Notes: a model not told the origin generated them from the sequence alone. A stretch of DNA of 64,000 nt from Bordetella pertussis 18323 (GCF_000306945.1 NC_018518.1:3844001-3908000), one strand, 5' to 3'. Positions 25,297-35,312 are shown, counted from the first letter of the stretch. Translations and numbers: made by a program.

Positions 25297-25514
25297 CGTT
25301 CGCATACCAAATCCTTGCCGGCGCCAAGATTTCAGTATGAGAAAGATAGACGCCTATCCGCTGCCCGCCGTTGCGGACGCACGGTCAATGCCAGATACTG
25401 ATTTCGACCGGATGCAGGCGGTCGACGGCGCGCAATGCGGCGCGGACCGGCACCGAACCACAAGGCTCATGGCCATATAAAAGTTCGCGCAGGCGACGAC
25501 CCGAGGAGACTTCC

Positions 25515-26495
25515 ATGAACATGACCAGGCTGCTCGCCGTGATCGGCATTTTCATCGCCACGGCGGGCATCGCGGCGCCTGTCTCGGCCGACACCTATCC
25601 CGCCCGGCCAATCCAGATGATCGTGCCGTTCCCGCCCGGCGGCAGCACCGACGTGATGGCGCGCGTGCTGGCCCGCACGCTGCAGGATTCGCTGGGCCAA
25701 CCCGTCGTGGTGCAGAACCGTGCCGGCGCCGGCGGCGTGATCGGCACCGACGCCACGGCGAAGTCGGCCGCCGACGGGTACACCCTGTTGCTGTCGTCGT
25801 CGTCGGCGCCGCTGGCGGTGGGCCTGAGCCTGATGCCCAGCATCCCGTACAAGGTGCTCGAGGACCTCGTGCCGGTGTCGATGGTGGGCGACGTGCCCCT
25901 GGTGCTGGTCACCAACCCCAAGCTCAAGCTGGACAGCCTGGACGCGCTCATCGCCCAATGCAAGGCCAGGCCGGGCGAGGTCGCGTTCGCGCTCAACGCG
26001 CTGGGATCGCAGGCGCACCTGCTGACCGAACTGTTCCAATTGCGTACCGGCGCCGCCATCAACATGATTCCCTACAAGGGATCGGGCCCCGCGGTGGTGG
26101 ACCTGCTGGGAGGCGTCGTGGCGGCCGACATCGAGAACATGCCCGCGGTGCTGGAACATATCCGCTCCGGCAACCTGCGCGCGCTGGCCATCCTGTCGTC
26201 GGATCGCTCGACGCATTTCCCGGCCGTACCCACCATGGCGGAGCTGGGATATCCCGAATTCGTCGCCTCGCCCTGGTTCGCCGTCATGGCCCCCAAGGGA
26301 ACCGACCCCAAGATAATCGTCCTGCTCAACCGCCACATCAACGAGGCGCTGCAGTCCAAGGCGGTCGTCGAGGCCTTTGCCGCCCAAGGCGCCACGCCGG
26401 TCATCGCCACGCCGGATCAGACCCGCGGCTTCATCGCAGACGAGATCCAGCGCTGGGCCGGCGTCGTGCGCGAAACCGGCGCCAAGCTGAAGTAG
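25515..26495 (+). CDS. Bug family (TctC-like) periplasmic solute receptor next to ptx
   Basis: The product (326 aa) has a signal peptide ending in V-S-A and the Bug pattern Y-P-A-R-P-I-Q-M-I-V-P-F-P-P-G-G, G-G-V-I-G-T-D, I-P-Y-K-G-S-G near 184 and P-T-M-A-E-L-G-Y-P-E-F. GAGGAG lies just before the ATG at 25515. The ligand is unknown and no transport partners are adjacent. The 218 bases between the IS481 remnant and this gene hold nothing else I can identify. Confidence 0.93.
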   Translation: MNMTRLLAVIGIFIATAGIAAPVSADTYPARPIQMIVPFPPGGSTDVMARVLARTLQDSLGQPVVVQNRAGAGGVIGTDATAKSAADGYTLLLSSSSAPLAVGLSLMPSIPYKVLEDLVPVSMVGDVPLVLVTNPKLKLDSLDALIAQCKARPGEVAFALNALGSQAHLLTELFQLRTGAAINMIPYKGSGPAVVDLLGGVVAADIENMPAVLEHIRSGNLRALAILSSDRSTHFPAVPTMAELGYPEFVASPWFAVMAPKGTDPKIIVLLNRHINEALQSKAVVEAFAAQGATPVIATPDQTRGFIADEIQRWAGVVRETGAKLK

Positions 26496-26542
26496 CAGCG
26501 CAGCCCTCCAACGCGCCATCCCCGTCCGGCCGGCACCATCCC

Positions 26543-26574
26543 GCATACGTGTTGGCAACCGCCAACGCGTATGC
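26543..26574. promoter_or_regulatory. Large dyad at the upstream edge of the ptx control region
   Basis: GCATACGTGTTGGC at 26543-26556 faces GCCAACGCGTATGC at 26561-26574 across AACC. Thirteen of 14 pairs match. There is no T-run. It lies about 48 bases after the Bug stop codon and 150 bases before the ptx -35, so it could end the Bug transcript or be part of the ptx control region. Confidence 0.6.
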
Positions 26575-26579
26575 GTGCG

Positions 26580-26754
26580 GATGCGTCGTACAAAACCCTC
26601 GATTATTCCGTACATCCCGCTACTGCAATCCAACACGGCGTAAACGCTCCTTCGGCGCAAAGTCGCGCGATGGTACCGGTCACCGTCCGGACCGTGCTGA
26701 CCCCCCTGCCATGGTGTGATCCGTAAAATAGGCACCACCGAAACGCAGAGGGGA
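26580..26754 (+). promoter_or_regulatory. ptx operon promoter with BvgA-type direct repeats
   Basis: Two related segments starting at 26580 and 26601 are spaced by exactly 21 bases, both ending in GTACA. They match the position of the direct repeats known to bind phosphorylated BvgA. The core promoter is CTGACC at 26697-26702 and TAAAAT at 26724-26729 with the unusual 21-base spacer of ptx. A strong ribosome site, AGAGGGGA, lies at about 26747-26754. Compared with the classical B. pertussis promoter as I remember it, several bases differ, including inside the repeats and just after the -10, so activity is not certain. Confidence 0.8.
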
Positions 26755-26761
26755 AGACGGG

Positions 26762-27571
26762 ATGCGTTGCACTCGGGCAATTCGCCAAACCGCAAGAACA
26801 GGCTGGCTGACGTGGCTGGCGATTCTTGCCGTCACGGCGCCCGTGACTTCGCCGGCATGGGCCGACGATCCTCCCGCCACCGTATACCGCTATGACTCCC
26901 GCCCGCCGGAGGACGTTTTCCAGAACGGATTCACGGCGTGGGGAAACAACGACAATGTGCTCGAACATCTGACCGGACGTTCCTGCCAGGTCGGCAGCAG
27001 CAACAGCGCTTTCGTCTCCACCAGCAGCAGCCGGCGCTATACCGAGGTCTATCTCGAACATCGCATGCAGGAAGCGGTCGAGGCCGAACGCGCCGGCAGG
27101 GGCACCGGCCACTTCATCGGCTACATCTACGAAGTCCGCGCCGACAACAATTTCTACGGCGCCGCCAGCTCGTACTTCGAATACGTCGACACTTATGGCG
27201 ACAATGCCGGCCGTATCCTCGCCGGCGCGCTGGCCACCTACCAGAGCGAATATCTGGCACACCGGCGCATTCCGCCCGAAAACATCCGCAGGGTAACGCG
27301 GGTCTATCACAACGGCATCACCGGCGAGACCACGACCACGGAGTATCCCAACGCTCGCTACGTCAGCCAGCAGACTCGCGCCAATCCCAACCCCTACACA
27401 TCGCGAAGGTCCGTAGCGTCGATCGTCGGCACATTGGTGCGCATGGCGCCGGTGATGGGCGCTTGCATGGCGCGGCAGGCCGAAAGCTCCGAGGCCATGG
27501 CAGCCTGGTCCGAACGCGCCGGCGAGGCGATGGTTCTCGTGTACTACGAAAGCATCGCGTATTCGTTCTAG
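26762..27571 (+). CDS. ptxA: Pertussis toxin subunit 1 (S1, ADP-ribosyltransferase)
   Basis: S1 (269 aa, 34-residue signal peptide ending S-P-A-W-A) ADP-ribosylates the alpha subunit of Gi/o proteins at a cysteine near their C-terminus. In mature numbering the known functional residues are intact: Arg9, Trp26, Cys41, Glu129 and Cys201 (disulfide with Cys41). His35 is also present. The chain ends Y-S-F, the hydrophobic tail important for assembly. I see Pro162 and Met198 where I recall Ser and Ile in the common reference, so it is an S1 variant. First gene of the ptx-ptl operon. Confidence 0.98.
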   Translation: MRCTRAIRQTARTGWLTWLAILAVTAPVTSPAWADDPPATVYRYDSRPPEDVFQNGFTAWGNNDNVLEHLTGRSCQVGSSNSAFVSTSSSRRYTEVYLEHRMQEAVEAERAGRGTGHFIGYIYEVRADNNFYGAASSYFEYVDTYGDNAGRILAGALATYQSEYLAHRRIPPENIRRVTRVYHNGITGETTTTEYPNARYVSQQTRANPNPYTSRRSVASIVGTLVRMAPVMGACMARQAESSEAMAAWSERAGEAMVLVYYESIAYSF

Positions 27572-27610
27572 ACCTGGCCCAGCCCCGCCCAACTCCGGTA
27601 ATTGAACAGC

Positions 27611-28291
27611 ATGCCGATCGACCGCAAGACGCTCTGCCATCTCCTGTCCGTTCTGCCGTTGGCCCTCCTCGGATCTCACGTGGCGCGGGCCTCCACGCCA
27701 GGCATCGTCATTCCGCCGCAGGAACAGATTACCCAGCATGGCAGCCCCTATGGACGCTGCGCGAACAAGACCCGTGCCCTGACCGTGGCGGAATTGCGCG
27801 GCAGCGGCGATCTGCAGGAGTACCTGCGTCATGTGACGCGCGGCTGGTCAATATTTGCGCTCTACGATGGCACCTATCTCGGCGGCGAATATGGCGGCGT
27901 GATCAAGGACGGAACACCCGGCGGCGCATTCGACCTGAAAACGACGTTCTGCATCATGACCACGCGCAATACGGGTCAACCCGCAACGGATCACTACTAC
28001 AGCAACGTCACCGCCACTCGCCTGCTCTCCAGCACCAACAGCAGGCTATGCGCGGTCTTCGTCAGAAGCGGGCAACCGGTCATTGGCGCCTGCACCAGCC
28101 CGTATGACGGCAAGTACTGGAGCATGTACAGCCGGCTGCGGAAAATGCTTTACCTGATCTACGTGGCCGGCATCTCCGTACGCGTCCATGTCAGCAAGGA
28201 AGAACAGTATTACGACTATGAGGACGCAACGTTCGAGACTTACGCCCTTACCGGCATCTCCATCTGCAATCCTGGATCATCCTTATGCTGA
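27611..28291 (+). CDS. ptxB: Pertussis toxin subunit 2 (S2, B oligomer)
   Basis: S2 (226 aa, 27-residue signal ending V-A-R-A) forms the S2-S4 dimer of the B oligomer and binds sialylated glycans. The mature chain begins S-T-P-G-I-V-I-P-P and has an N-terminal aerolysin/pertussis toxin (APT) domain and a C-terminal five-stranded toxin fold. Six cysteines are present as in S3. The protein is about 70% identical by eye to S3, encoded three genes downstream. The ATG at 27611 was chosen over the TTG at 27602. The stop overlaps ptxD. Confidence 0.97.
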
Positions 28292-28743
28292 GACGCTTCC
28301 CCACTCGAACCACCGCCCCGGGACAGGGCGGCGCCCGGCGGTCGCGCGTGCGCGCCCTGTCGTGGTTGCTGGCATCCGGCGCGATGACGCATCTTTCCCC
28401 CGCCCTGGCCGACGTTCCTTATGTGCTGGTGAAGACCAATATGGTGGTCACCAGCGTAGCCATGAAGCCGTATGAAGTCACCCCGACGCGCATGCTGGTC
28501 TGCGGCATCGCCGCCAAACTGGGCGCCGCGGCCAGCAGCCCGGACGCGCACGTGCCGTTCTGCTTCGGCAAGGATCTCAAGCGTCCCGGCAGCAGTCCCA
28601 TGGAAGTCATGTTGCGCGCCGTCTTCATGCAACAACGGCCGCTGCGCATGTTTCTGGGTCCCAAGCAACTCACTTTCGAAGGCAAGCCCGCGCTCGAACT
28701 GATCCGGATGGTCGAATGCAGCGGCAAGCAGGATTGCCCCTGA
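28285..28743 (+). CDS. ptxD: Pertussis toxin subunit 4 (S4, B oligomer)
   Basis: S4 (152 aa) is present twice in the holotoxin, once with S2 and once with S3. It has an unusually long signal of 42 residues with Arg-rich N-terminus; the mature 110-residue basic chain begins [10 protein letters not shown]. The start overlaps the ptxB end by 7 bases, consistent with coupled expression and the need for two copies. Confidence 0.97.
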
Positions 28744-29117
28744 AGGCGAACCCCATGCATACCATCGCATCCATCCTGTTGTCCGTGCTCGGCATATACA
28801 GCCCGGCTGACGTCGCCGGCTTGCCGACCCATCTGTACAAGAACTTCACTGTCCAGGAGCTGGCCTTGAAACTGAAGGGCAAGAATCAGGAGTTCTGCCT
28901 GACCGCCTTCATGTCGGGCAGAAGCCTGGTCCGGGCGTGCCTGTCCGACGCGGGACACGAGCACGACACGTGGTTCGACACCATGCTTGGCTTTGCCATA
29001 TCCGCGTATGCGCTCAAGAGCCGGATCGCGCTGACGGTGGAAGACTCGCCGTATCCGGGCACTCCCGGCGATCTGCTCGAACTGCAGATCTGCCCGCTCA
29101 ACGGATATTGCGAATGA
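28716..29117 (+). CDS. ptxE: Pertussis toxin subunit 5 (S5, B oligomer)
   Basis: S5 (133 aa from the ATG at 28716) joins the two dimers of the B pentamer. The signal peptide ends A-D-V-A, giving a mature chain of 99 residues that begins G-L-P-T-H-L-Y-K-N. The ATG at 28716 lies inside ptxD by 28 bases. An in-frame ATG at 28755, after GAAGG, would still give a 21-residue signal, so the true start is uncertain. Confidence 0.95.
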
Positions 29118-29199
29118 ACCCTTCCGGAGGTTTCGACGTTTCCGCGCAATCCGCTTGAGACGATCTTCCGCCCTGGTTCCATTCCGGGAACACCGCAAC

Positions 29200-29883
29200 A
29201 TGCTGATCAACAACAAGAAGCTGCTTCATCACATTCTGCCCATCCTGGTGCTCGCCCTGCTGGGCATGCGCACGGCCCAGGCCGTTGCGCCAGGCATCGT
29301 CATCCCGCCGAAGGCACTGTTCACCCAACAGGGCGGCGCCTATGGACGCTGCCCGAACGGAACCCGCGCCTTGACCGTGGCCGAACTGCGCGGCAACGCC
29401 GAATTGCAGACGTATTTGCGCCAGATAACGCCCGGCTGGTCCATATACGGTCTCTATGACGGTACGTACCTGGGCCAGGCGTACGGCGGCATCATCAAGG
29501 ACGCGCCGCCAGGCGCGGGGTTCATTTATCGCGAAACTTTCTGCATCACGACCATATACAAGACCGGGCAACCGGCTGCGGATCACTACTACAGCAAGGT
29601 CACGGCCACGCGCCTGCTCGCCAGCACCAACAGCAGGCTGTGCGCGGTATTCGTCAGGGACGGGCAATCGGTCATCGGAGCCTGCGCCAGCCCGTATGAA
29701 GGCAGGTACAGAGACATGTACGACGCGCTGCGGCGCCTGCTGTACATGATCTATATGTCCGGCCTTGCCGTACGCGTCCACGTCAGCAAGGAAGAGCAGT
29801 ATTACGACTACGAGGACGCCACATTCCAGACCTATGCCCTCACCGGCATTTCCCTCTGCAACCCGGCAGCGTCGATATGCTGA
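29200..29883 (+). CDS. ptxC: Pertussis toxin subunit 3 (S3, B oligomer)
   Basis: S3 (227 aa, 28-residue signal ending R-T-A-Q-A) is the paralogue of S2 and binds glycans on leukocytes with S4. The mature chain starts [10 protein letters not shown]2 and S3 share the pattern Y-D-G-T-Y-L-G and the C-terminal [13 protein letters not shown]. The gap from ptxC to ptlA is 55 bases with no hairpin of note, as expected for a single ptx-ptl transcript. Confidence 0.97.
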
Positions 29884-29938
29884 GCCGCCGGCTCGGATCT
29901 GTTCGCCTGCCCATGTTTTTCCTTGACGGATACCGCGA

Positions 29939-30247
29939 ATGAATCCCTTGAAAGACTTGAGAGCATCGCTACCGCGCCTGGCCTTCATGGCAGCCTGCAC
30001 CCTGTTGTCCGCCACGCTGCCCGACCTCGCCCAGGCCGGCGGCGGGCTGCAGCGCGTCAACCACTTCATGGCGAGCATCGTGGTCGTACTGCGCGGCGCG
30101 TCAGTGGCCACGGTGACCATCGCCATAATCTGGGCGGGCTACAAGCTGCTGTTCCGGCACGCCGATGTGCTGGACGTGGTGCGAGTGGTGCTGGCGGGAC
30201 TGCTGATCGGCGCATCGGCCGAAATCGCTCGTTATCTGCTGACCTGA
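29939..30247 (+). CDS. ptlA: Type IV secretion pilin-like protein PtlA (VirB2)
   Basis: PtlA (102 aa) is the VirB2 homologue. It has a long signal (about residues 1-33, ending D-L-A-Q-A) and two hydrophobic helices (about 45-67 and 75-95), the normal structure of T4SS major pilins. As in other VirB2 proteins, sequence similarity is low and the call rests on architecture and position before a VirB3. Confidence 0.95.
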   Translation: MNPLKDLRASLPRLAFMAACTLLSATLPDLAQAGGGLQRVNHFMASIVVVLRGASVATVTIAIIWAGYKLLFRHADVLDVVRVVLAGLLIGASAEIARYLLT

Positions 30248-30265
30248 ATCCTGGACGTATCGAAC

Positions 30266-30580
30266 ATGCGTGATCCGCTTTTCAAGGGCTGCACCCGGCC
30301 CGCGATGCTGATGGGCGTACCCGCCACGCCGCTGGCCGTGTGCAGCGGCACCATTGCCCTGCTGGGCATCTGGTTCAGCATCGCCTTTCTGGCCTTGTTT
30401 CCCGTGGCATTGCTGGCGATGCGGATCATGATCCGGCGCGATGACCAGCAGTTCCGCCTGATCTGGCTTTACCTGCGCATGCGTTGGCTGAGCCGGGACC
30501 GCACGCATGCGTTCTGGCAAAGTACCGTCTATGCGCCGCTGCGTTACGCCGAGCGCCGCCGGCGCCTGCGCAAGCCATGA
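30266..30580 (+). CDS. ptlB: Type IV secretion protein PtlB (VirB3)
   Basis: PtlB (104 aa) is a small inner membrane protein with the VirB3 pattern: [12 protein letters not shown] at the start, one hydrophobic hairpin (about 20-55), and a basic C-terminus. VirB3 proteins act with VirB4, and here ptlC starts inside the ptlB stop. Confidence 0.95.
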   Translation: MRDPLFKGCTRPAMLMGVPATPLAVCSGTIALLGIWFSIAFLALFPVALLAMRIMIRRDDQQFRLIWLYLRMRWLSRDRTHAFWQSTVYAPLRYAERRRRLRKP

Positions 30581-33051
30581 ACCGGCGCGGCGGCCAGACC
30601 GCATTTGCGGCCATTGCGCGCAACGAGCGCGCCATCGCTGCGTTCATCCCCTACAGCAGCCACCTGACGGACACGACGCTGATCACCCATGGCGCGGACC
30701 TGGTCCGCACCTGGCGCGTACAGGGGATCGCCTTCGAAAGCGCCGAGCCAGAGCTGGTTTCGCAGCGCCATGAACAGCTCAACGGCCTGTGGCGCGCCAT
30801 CTCGTGCGAGCAGGTCGCGCTTTGGATCCATTGCATCCGGCGCAAGACGCAGGCCGGGTTGGATGCGCGGTACGAAAATCCGTTCTGCCGCGCGCTCGAC
30901 GCCTCGTACAACGCCCGGCTGAACGCGCGGCAGGCAATGACGAACGAATTCTACCTCACCCTGGTATATCGGCCTGGCCACGCCGCGCTCGGCAAGCGTG
31001 CGCATCACGGCCAGGCCGAGGTCCGCCGGCAACTGCTGGCCCATGTACGACGCATGGACGAAATCGGATCCCTGATCGAAACGACGCTGCGCAGCCATGG
31101 CGAGAACCACGAGCAGGCCATCACCGTGCTGGGCTGCGAGACGGACAGCGCCGGCCGGCGATACTCCCGGACGCTGACCCTGCTCGAATTCCTGCTCACC
31201 GGCCACTGGCAGCCGGTACGTGTGCCGGCCGGGCCGGTGGACGCGTATCTCGGTTCGAGCCGGATCCTTGCCGGCGCCGAAATGATGGAGTTGCGTTCTC
31301 CGACCTGCCGCCGCTACGCGCAGTTCATCGATTTCAAGGAATACGGCACGCACACCGAACCAGGGATGCTGAATGCCTTGCTGTACGAGGATTACGAATA
31401 TGTGATCACGCATTCGTTCAGCGCGGTCGGCAAGCGACAGGCGCTGGCCTACCTGCAGCGGCAGCGCGCCCAGCTGGCCAACGTGCAGGACGCCGCGTAC
31501 TCGCAGATCGACGACCTCGCGCATGCCGAAGACGCCCTGGTCAATGGCGATTTCGTGATCGGCGAGTATCACTTCTCGATGATGATCCTCGGCGCCGACC
31601 CCCGGCAACTGCGGCGCGATGTCAGTTCGGCCATGACGCGCATCCAGGAGCGCGGCTTTCTCGCCACGCCGGTGACGTTGGCCCTGGATGCCGCCTTCTA
31701 TGCGCAATTGCCTGCCAACTGGGCATACCGGTCGCGCAAGGCCATGTTGACCAGCAGAAACTTCGCCGGACTGTGCAGCTTTCATAATTTCTACGGCGGC
31801 AAGCGCGATGGCAACCCCTGGGGCCCGGCCCTGAGCCTGCTGTCCACGCCTTCCGGCCAACCGTTCTACTTCAATTTCCATCACTCCGGGCTCGACGAGG
31901 ATTGCCGCGGCCAGATGATGCTGGGCAACACGCGCATCATCGGCCAGTCCGGCAGCGGCAAGACCGTGCTGCTCAATTTCCTGCTTTGCCAGCTGCAGAA
32001 ATTCCGATCCGCGGATGCCGATGGCCTGACGACGATTTTCTTCGACAAGGACCGGGGCGCGGAAATCTGCATCCGCGCCCTCGATGGCCAGTACTTGCGG
32101 ATACGCGACGGCGAACCGACCGGCTTCAACCCCTTGCAGCTGCCATGCACCGACCGCAATGTCATGTTCCTGGACTCGCTTCTGGCGATGCTCGCGCGCG
32201 CTCATGACTCGCCGCTGACGTCGGCGCAGCACGCGACGCTGGCCACCGCTGTGCGCACGGTGCTGCGCATGCCGGCGTCGCTGCGGCGAATGTCCACGCT
32301 GCTGCAAAACATCACCCAGGCCACGTCCGAGCAGCGGGAACTGGTCAGACGCCTGGGGCGCTGGTGCCGCGACGACGGCGCCGGTGGCACGGGAATGCTG
32401 TGGTGGGTCTTCGACAATCCGAATGATTGCCTCGATTTTTCGCGGCCGGGCAACTACGGCATCGACGGCACCGCGTTCCTGGACAATGCCGAGACGCGCA
32501 CGCCGATCTCGATGTACCTGTTGCATCGGATGAACGAGGCCATGGATGGACGGCGCTTCGTCTATCTCATGGACGAAGCCTGGAAGTGGATCGACGACCC
32601 GGCCTTCGCCGAGTTCGCAGGCGACCAGCAGCTGACCATACGCAAGAAGAACGGGCTGGGCGTCTTCTCCACGCAAATGCCAAGCAGCCTGCTCGGCGCG
32701 AGGGTCGCCGCATCGCTGGTACAGCAATGCGCAACCGAGATCTATCTGCCCAACCCCAGGGCCGATCGCGCCGAATACCTGGATGGTTTCAAATGCACCG
32801 AAACCGAGTACCAGTTGATCCGCTCCATGGCGGAGGACAGCCATCTTTTTCTCGTCAAACAGGGCAGGCAGGCAGTCGTCGCACAACTCGACCTCTCCGG
32901 CATGGATGACGAATTGGCCATCCTGTCCGGCAACGCCAGGAACCTGCGCTGTTTCGAGCAAGCGCTGGCACTGACGCGGGAGCGCGACCCAAACGACTGG
33001 ATCGCGGTATTCCATCGGCTTCGACGCGAAGCCAGCGCCGGCCTCAGGTGA
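30577..33051 (+). CDS. ptlC: Type IV secretion ATPase PtlC (VirB4)
   Basis: PtlC (824 aa) is the large ATPase of the Ptl system at the inner membrane. Walker A G-Q-S-G-S-G-K-T lies at 456-463 and Walker [11 protein letters not shown] near 665. The CagE/TrbE/VirB N-terminal domain covers about 170-380. The start codon overlaps the ptlB stop, and the upstream in-frame extension has no family similarity. Length is normal for VirB4. Confidence 0.96.
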   Translation: MNRRGGQTAFAAIARNERAIAAFIPYSSHLTDTTLITHGADLVRTWRVQGIAFESAEPELVSQRHEQLNGLWRAISCEQVALWIHCIRRKTQAGLDARYENPFCRALDASYNARLNARQAMTNEFYLTLVYRPGHAALGKRAHHGQAEVRRQLLAHVRRMDEIGSLIETTLRSHGENHEQAITVLGCETDSAGRRYSRTLTLLEFLLTGHWQPVRVPAGPVDAYLGSSRILAGAEMMELRSPTCRRYAQFIDFKEYGTHTEPGMLNALLYEDYEYVITHSFSAVGKRQALAYLQRQRAQLANVQDAAYSQIDDLAHAEDALVNGDFVIGEYHFSMMILGADPRQLRRDVSSAMTRIQERGFLATPVTLALDAAFYAQLPANWAYRSRKAMLTSRNFAGLCSFHNFYGGKRDGNPWGPALSLLSTPSGQPFYFNFHHSGLDEDCRGQMMLGNTRIIGQSGSGKTVLLNFLLCQLQKFRSADADGLTTIFFDKDRGAEICIRALDGQYLRIRDGEPTGFNPLQLPCTDRNVMFLDSLLAMLARAHDSPLTSAQHATLATAVRTVLRMPASLRRMSTLLQNITQATSEQRELVRRLGRWCRDDGAGGTGMLWWVFDNPNDCLDFSRPGNYGIDGTAFLDNAETRTPISMYLLHRMNEAMDGRRFVYLMDEAWKWIDDPAFAEFAGDQQLTIRKKNGLGVFSTQMPSSLLGARVAASLVQQCATEIYLPNPRADRAEYLDGFKCTETEYQLIRSMAEDSHLFLVKQGRQAVVAQLDLSGMDDELAILSGNARNLRCFEQALALTRERDPNDWIAVFHRLRREASAGLR

Positions 33052-33058
33052 AACCAGC

Positions 33059-34450
33059 ATGGCCGGCCTGTCACGAATCCTGCTGTCCTGCACGCTTGCA
33101 TGCCTGCTCGCCGGGCAGGCCGCCCAGGCCTCCGTGGACGACCCCACCCGGGCTGGCGGCGACAATCGGGTACGGGCGCTGCGCGCCGACCAGGCGCGAC
33201 GAGACGTCCTGCTCACCGCCTGCCGCGACGACCCCGGCCACCGGCGCGGTGAGCCGGATTGCGTCAACGCCGAGCGCGCCCAGGCGCTGCAGCAGTGGCA
33301 GGCCGCCGCCATGACCAGCGTGGATGCCGCCTTCTCCGATTTGGCTGGTGCGCTGCGCAATGCGGCGCCGCGGCGGATGGAGGCCGCGATCGTACGGCTG
33401 ACGCGCCAGCTCCAGCCGCTGGTCTATTCCATGATGACGCTGCTGGTACTGTTGACTGGCTATGCACTGCTGGCGCGACGCGACCGCCCGTTCGAATGGC
33501 ATATCCGGCACGCCCTGCTGGTTGCGGTCGTGACCTCGCTGGCACTGTCTCCCGACCGCTACCTGTCCACCGTGGTGGCAGGCGTCCAGGACGTCGCGGG
33601 CTGGCTGAGCGGGCCCTGGACAGCGCCGGACGGCGCGGCGGGGCGCGGCGGACTCGCGCAACTGGACCAGTTCGCCGCCCAGGCCCAGGCCTGGGTCGCG
33701 CAACTGGCCGGCCAGGCCGCCAACGACGCCAACCCGGGCAGCGCCGTCAACTGGCTGCTCTGCGCCATGATCGTGGCCGCCAGCGCGGGAGGCTGGCTTT
33801 GCCTGGCGGCGTCCCTGCTGATCGTGCCGGGCCTGATAGTCACGCTGCTGCTGTCGTTGGGGCCGCTCTTTCTCGTGCTGCTGCTGTTTCCCGCGCTGCA
33901 GCGCTGGACCAACGCCTGGCTCGGCGCGCTGGTCCGCGCGCTCGTCTTCATGGCGCTGGGCACGCCGGCCGTCGGCCTGCTGTCCGATGTACTGGCTGGC
34001 GCCTTGCCGGCCGGCCTGCCGCAGCGGTTTGCCACCGACCCGCTGCGCTCGACCATGCTGGCGGCAACGCTATGCGCCACGGCGACACTCATGCTGCTGA
34101 CCCTGGTCCCGCTGGCCAGCAGCGTCAACGCGGGCCTGCGGCGCCGCCTGTGGCCTAACGCGGCCCATCCCGGGCTCGCGCAGGCTCATCGGCAAGCCGC
34201 TGCGCGCCAGTACGCCCCCCGTCCGGCCGCGGCGGCCGCCGCCGCGGGACCGCACCAGGCCGGTACGTACGCAGCCTCGGCCACGCCGGCGCCGGCGCCG
34301 GCCCGCCCGGCCCCATCCTTCCCGGCGCACGCCTATAGGCAGTACGCCCTGGGCGGCGCGAGAAGGCCGCCGCCCAGGGTGCGACGCGACGACCGGCCCG
34401 CGCCGGCGCCGGACCGACGGGTTCTTCCCCGCAAACCCAACCTGCCATGA
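33059..34450 (+). CDS. ptlD: Type IV secretion membrane protein PtlD (VirB6)
   Basis: PtlD (463 aa) is the polytopic VirB6 homologue. A signal-like first helix is followed by at least five membrane segments (near 125-142, 150-165, 230-285 with two, 295-320 and 340-362). The C-terminal 90 residues are Ala/Pro/Arg rich and likely cytoplasmic. The stop overlaps the ptlI start. Confidence 0.94.
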   Translation: MAGLSRILLSCTLACLLAGQAAQASVDDPTRAGGDNRVRALRADQARRDVLLTACRDDPGHRRGEPDCVNAERAQALQQWQAAAMTSVDAAFSDLAGALRNAAPRRMEAAIVRLTRQLQPLVYSMMTLLVLLTGYALLARRDRPFEWHIRHALLVAVVTSLALSPDRYLSTVVAGVQDVAGWLSGPWTAPDGAAGRGGLAQLDQFAAQAQAWVAQLAGQAANDANPGSAVNWLLCAMIVAASAGGWLCLAASLLIVPGLIVTLLLSLGPLFLVLLLFPALQRWTNAWLGALVRALVFMALGTPAVGLLSDVLAGALPAGLPQRFATDPLRSTMLAATLCATATLMLLTLVPLASSVNAGLRRRLWPNAAHPGLAQAHRQAAARQYAPRPAAAAAAAGPHQAGTYAASATPAPAPARPAPSFPAHAYRQYALGGARRPPPRVRRDDRPAPAPDRRVLPRKPNLP

Positions 34451-34632
34451 TCCACGCACATTCCAACGCCAGATTATTGCGATGGGCCATCCTGGCCATC
34501 GCCCCCGTCACGCTCGGCGCCTGCGCCCCGAACGGGCCGCCCGGCTTGCCGTATCCCGATGGCAAGCCCCTGATTCCCATCAACACCGCCGCCCCGGAGC
34601 AAGGATCGTCATGCCAGACCCGCGCCCCTTGA
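34447..34632 (+). CDS. ptlI: Type IV secretion lipoprotein PtlI (VirB7)
   Basis: PtlI (61 aa) is a small outer membrane lipoprotein. The lipobox L-G-A-C puts the acylated Cys at 26, and a second cysteine near residue 56 is free for a disulfide to PtlF, as known for VirB7-VirB9. It starts within the ptlD stop and its 3' end overlaps ptlE by 22 bases. It is small enough to be missed in automatic annotation. Confidence 0.93.
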   Translation: MIHAHSNARLLRWAILAIAPVTLGACAPNGPPGLPYPDGKPLIPINTAAPEQGSSCQTRAP

Positions 34633-35312
34633 CGCCTGACCAGACGCATGGCCGCGGGCATGCCGAGGCCGCGGTGGACTGGGAAGCGTCCCGCCTGTAC
34701 CGGCTGGCGCAGTCGGAACGCCGTGCATGGACGGTGGCGTGGGCGGCGCTCGCCGTGACCGCGCTGTCATTGATCGCCATCGCGACGATGCTTCCGCTCA
34801 AGACCACCATTCCTTACCTGATCGAGGTCGAAAAGAGCAGCGGCGCGGCCTCGGTCGTCACGCAATTCGAACCCCGAGATTTCACCCCGGACACCTTGAT
34901 GAACCAGTACTGGCTGACGCGCTATGTCGCGGCGCGCGAGCGCTACGATTGGCACACGATCCAGCACGATTACGACTACGTGCGCCTGCTGTCCGCGCCC
35001 GCCGTCAGGCACGATTACGAAACCAGCTACGAGGCGCCCGATGCGCCGGACCGCAAGTACGGCGCTGGCACGACCCTGGCCGTGAAAATTCTCAGCGCCA
35101 TCGACCATGGCAAGGGCGTCGGCACGGTGCGCTTTGTCCGGACACGGCGCGACGCGGACGGGCAGGGCGCCGCCGAATCCTCGATATGGGTAGCGACCGT
35201 GGCATTCGCCTACGATCAGCCGCGCGCGCTGACCCAGGCCCAGCGCTGGCTCAATCCGCTGGGCTTTGCCGTCACCAGCTATCGCGTCGACGCGGAGGCT
35301 GGACAGCCATGA
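34611..35312 (+). CDS. ptlE: Type IV secretion protein PtlE (VirB8)
   Basis: PtlE (233 aa) is a bitopic inner membrane protein with a cytoplasmic N-terminus, one helix at about 44-65 and a periplasmic VirB8 domain. The W-E-A-S-R-L-Y-R-L-A-Q-S-E-R segment before the helix and L-P-L-K-T-T-I-P-Y-L-I-E-V after it are family marks. Published work assigned peptidoglycanase activity to PtlE, which could explain the absence of a VirB1 gene; I see no classical lysozyme motif. Confidence 0.94.
   Translation: MPDPRPLTPDQTHGRGHAEAAVDWEASRLYRLAQSERRAWTVAWAALAVTALSLIAIATMLPLKTTIPYLIEVEKSSGAASVVTQFEPRDFTPDTLMNQYWLTRYVAARERYDWHTIQHDYDYVRLLSAPAVRHDYETSYEAPDAPDRKYGAGTTLAVKILSAIDHGKGVGTVRFVRTRRDADGQGAAESSIWVATVAFAYDQPRALTQAQRWLNPLGFAVTSYRVDAEAGQP

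Noticed and set aside
26543-26574. Reading the dyad before ptx as a Rho-independent terminator
   Set aside because: No T-run follows on either strand, so I list it only as a dyad of unknown role.
34447-34632. ptlI considered as a spurious frame between ptlD and ptlE
   Set aside because: It has a clear lipobox, the right position for VirB7, and start/stop overlaps with both neighbours, so it is kept as a gene.
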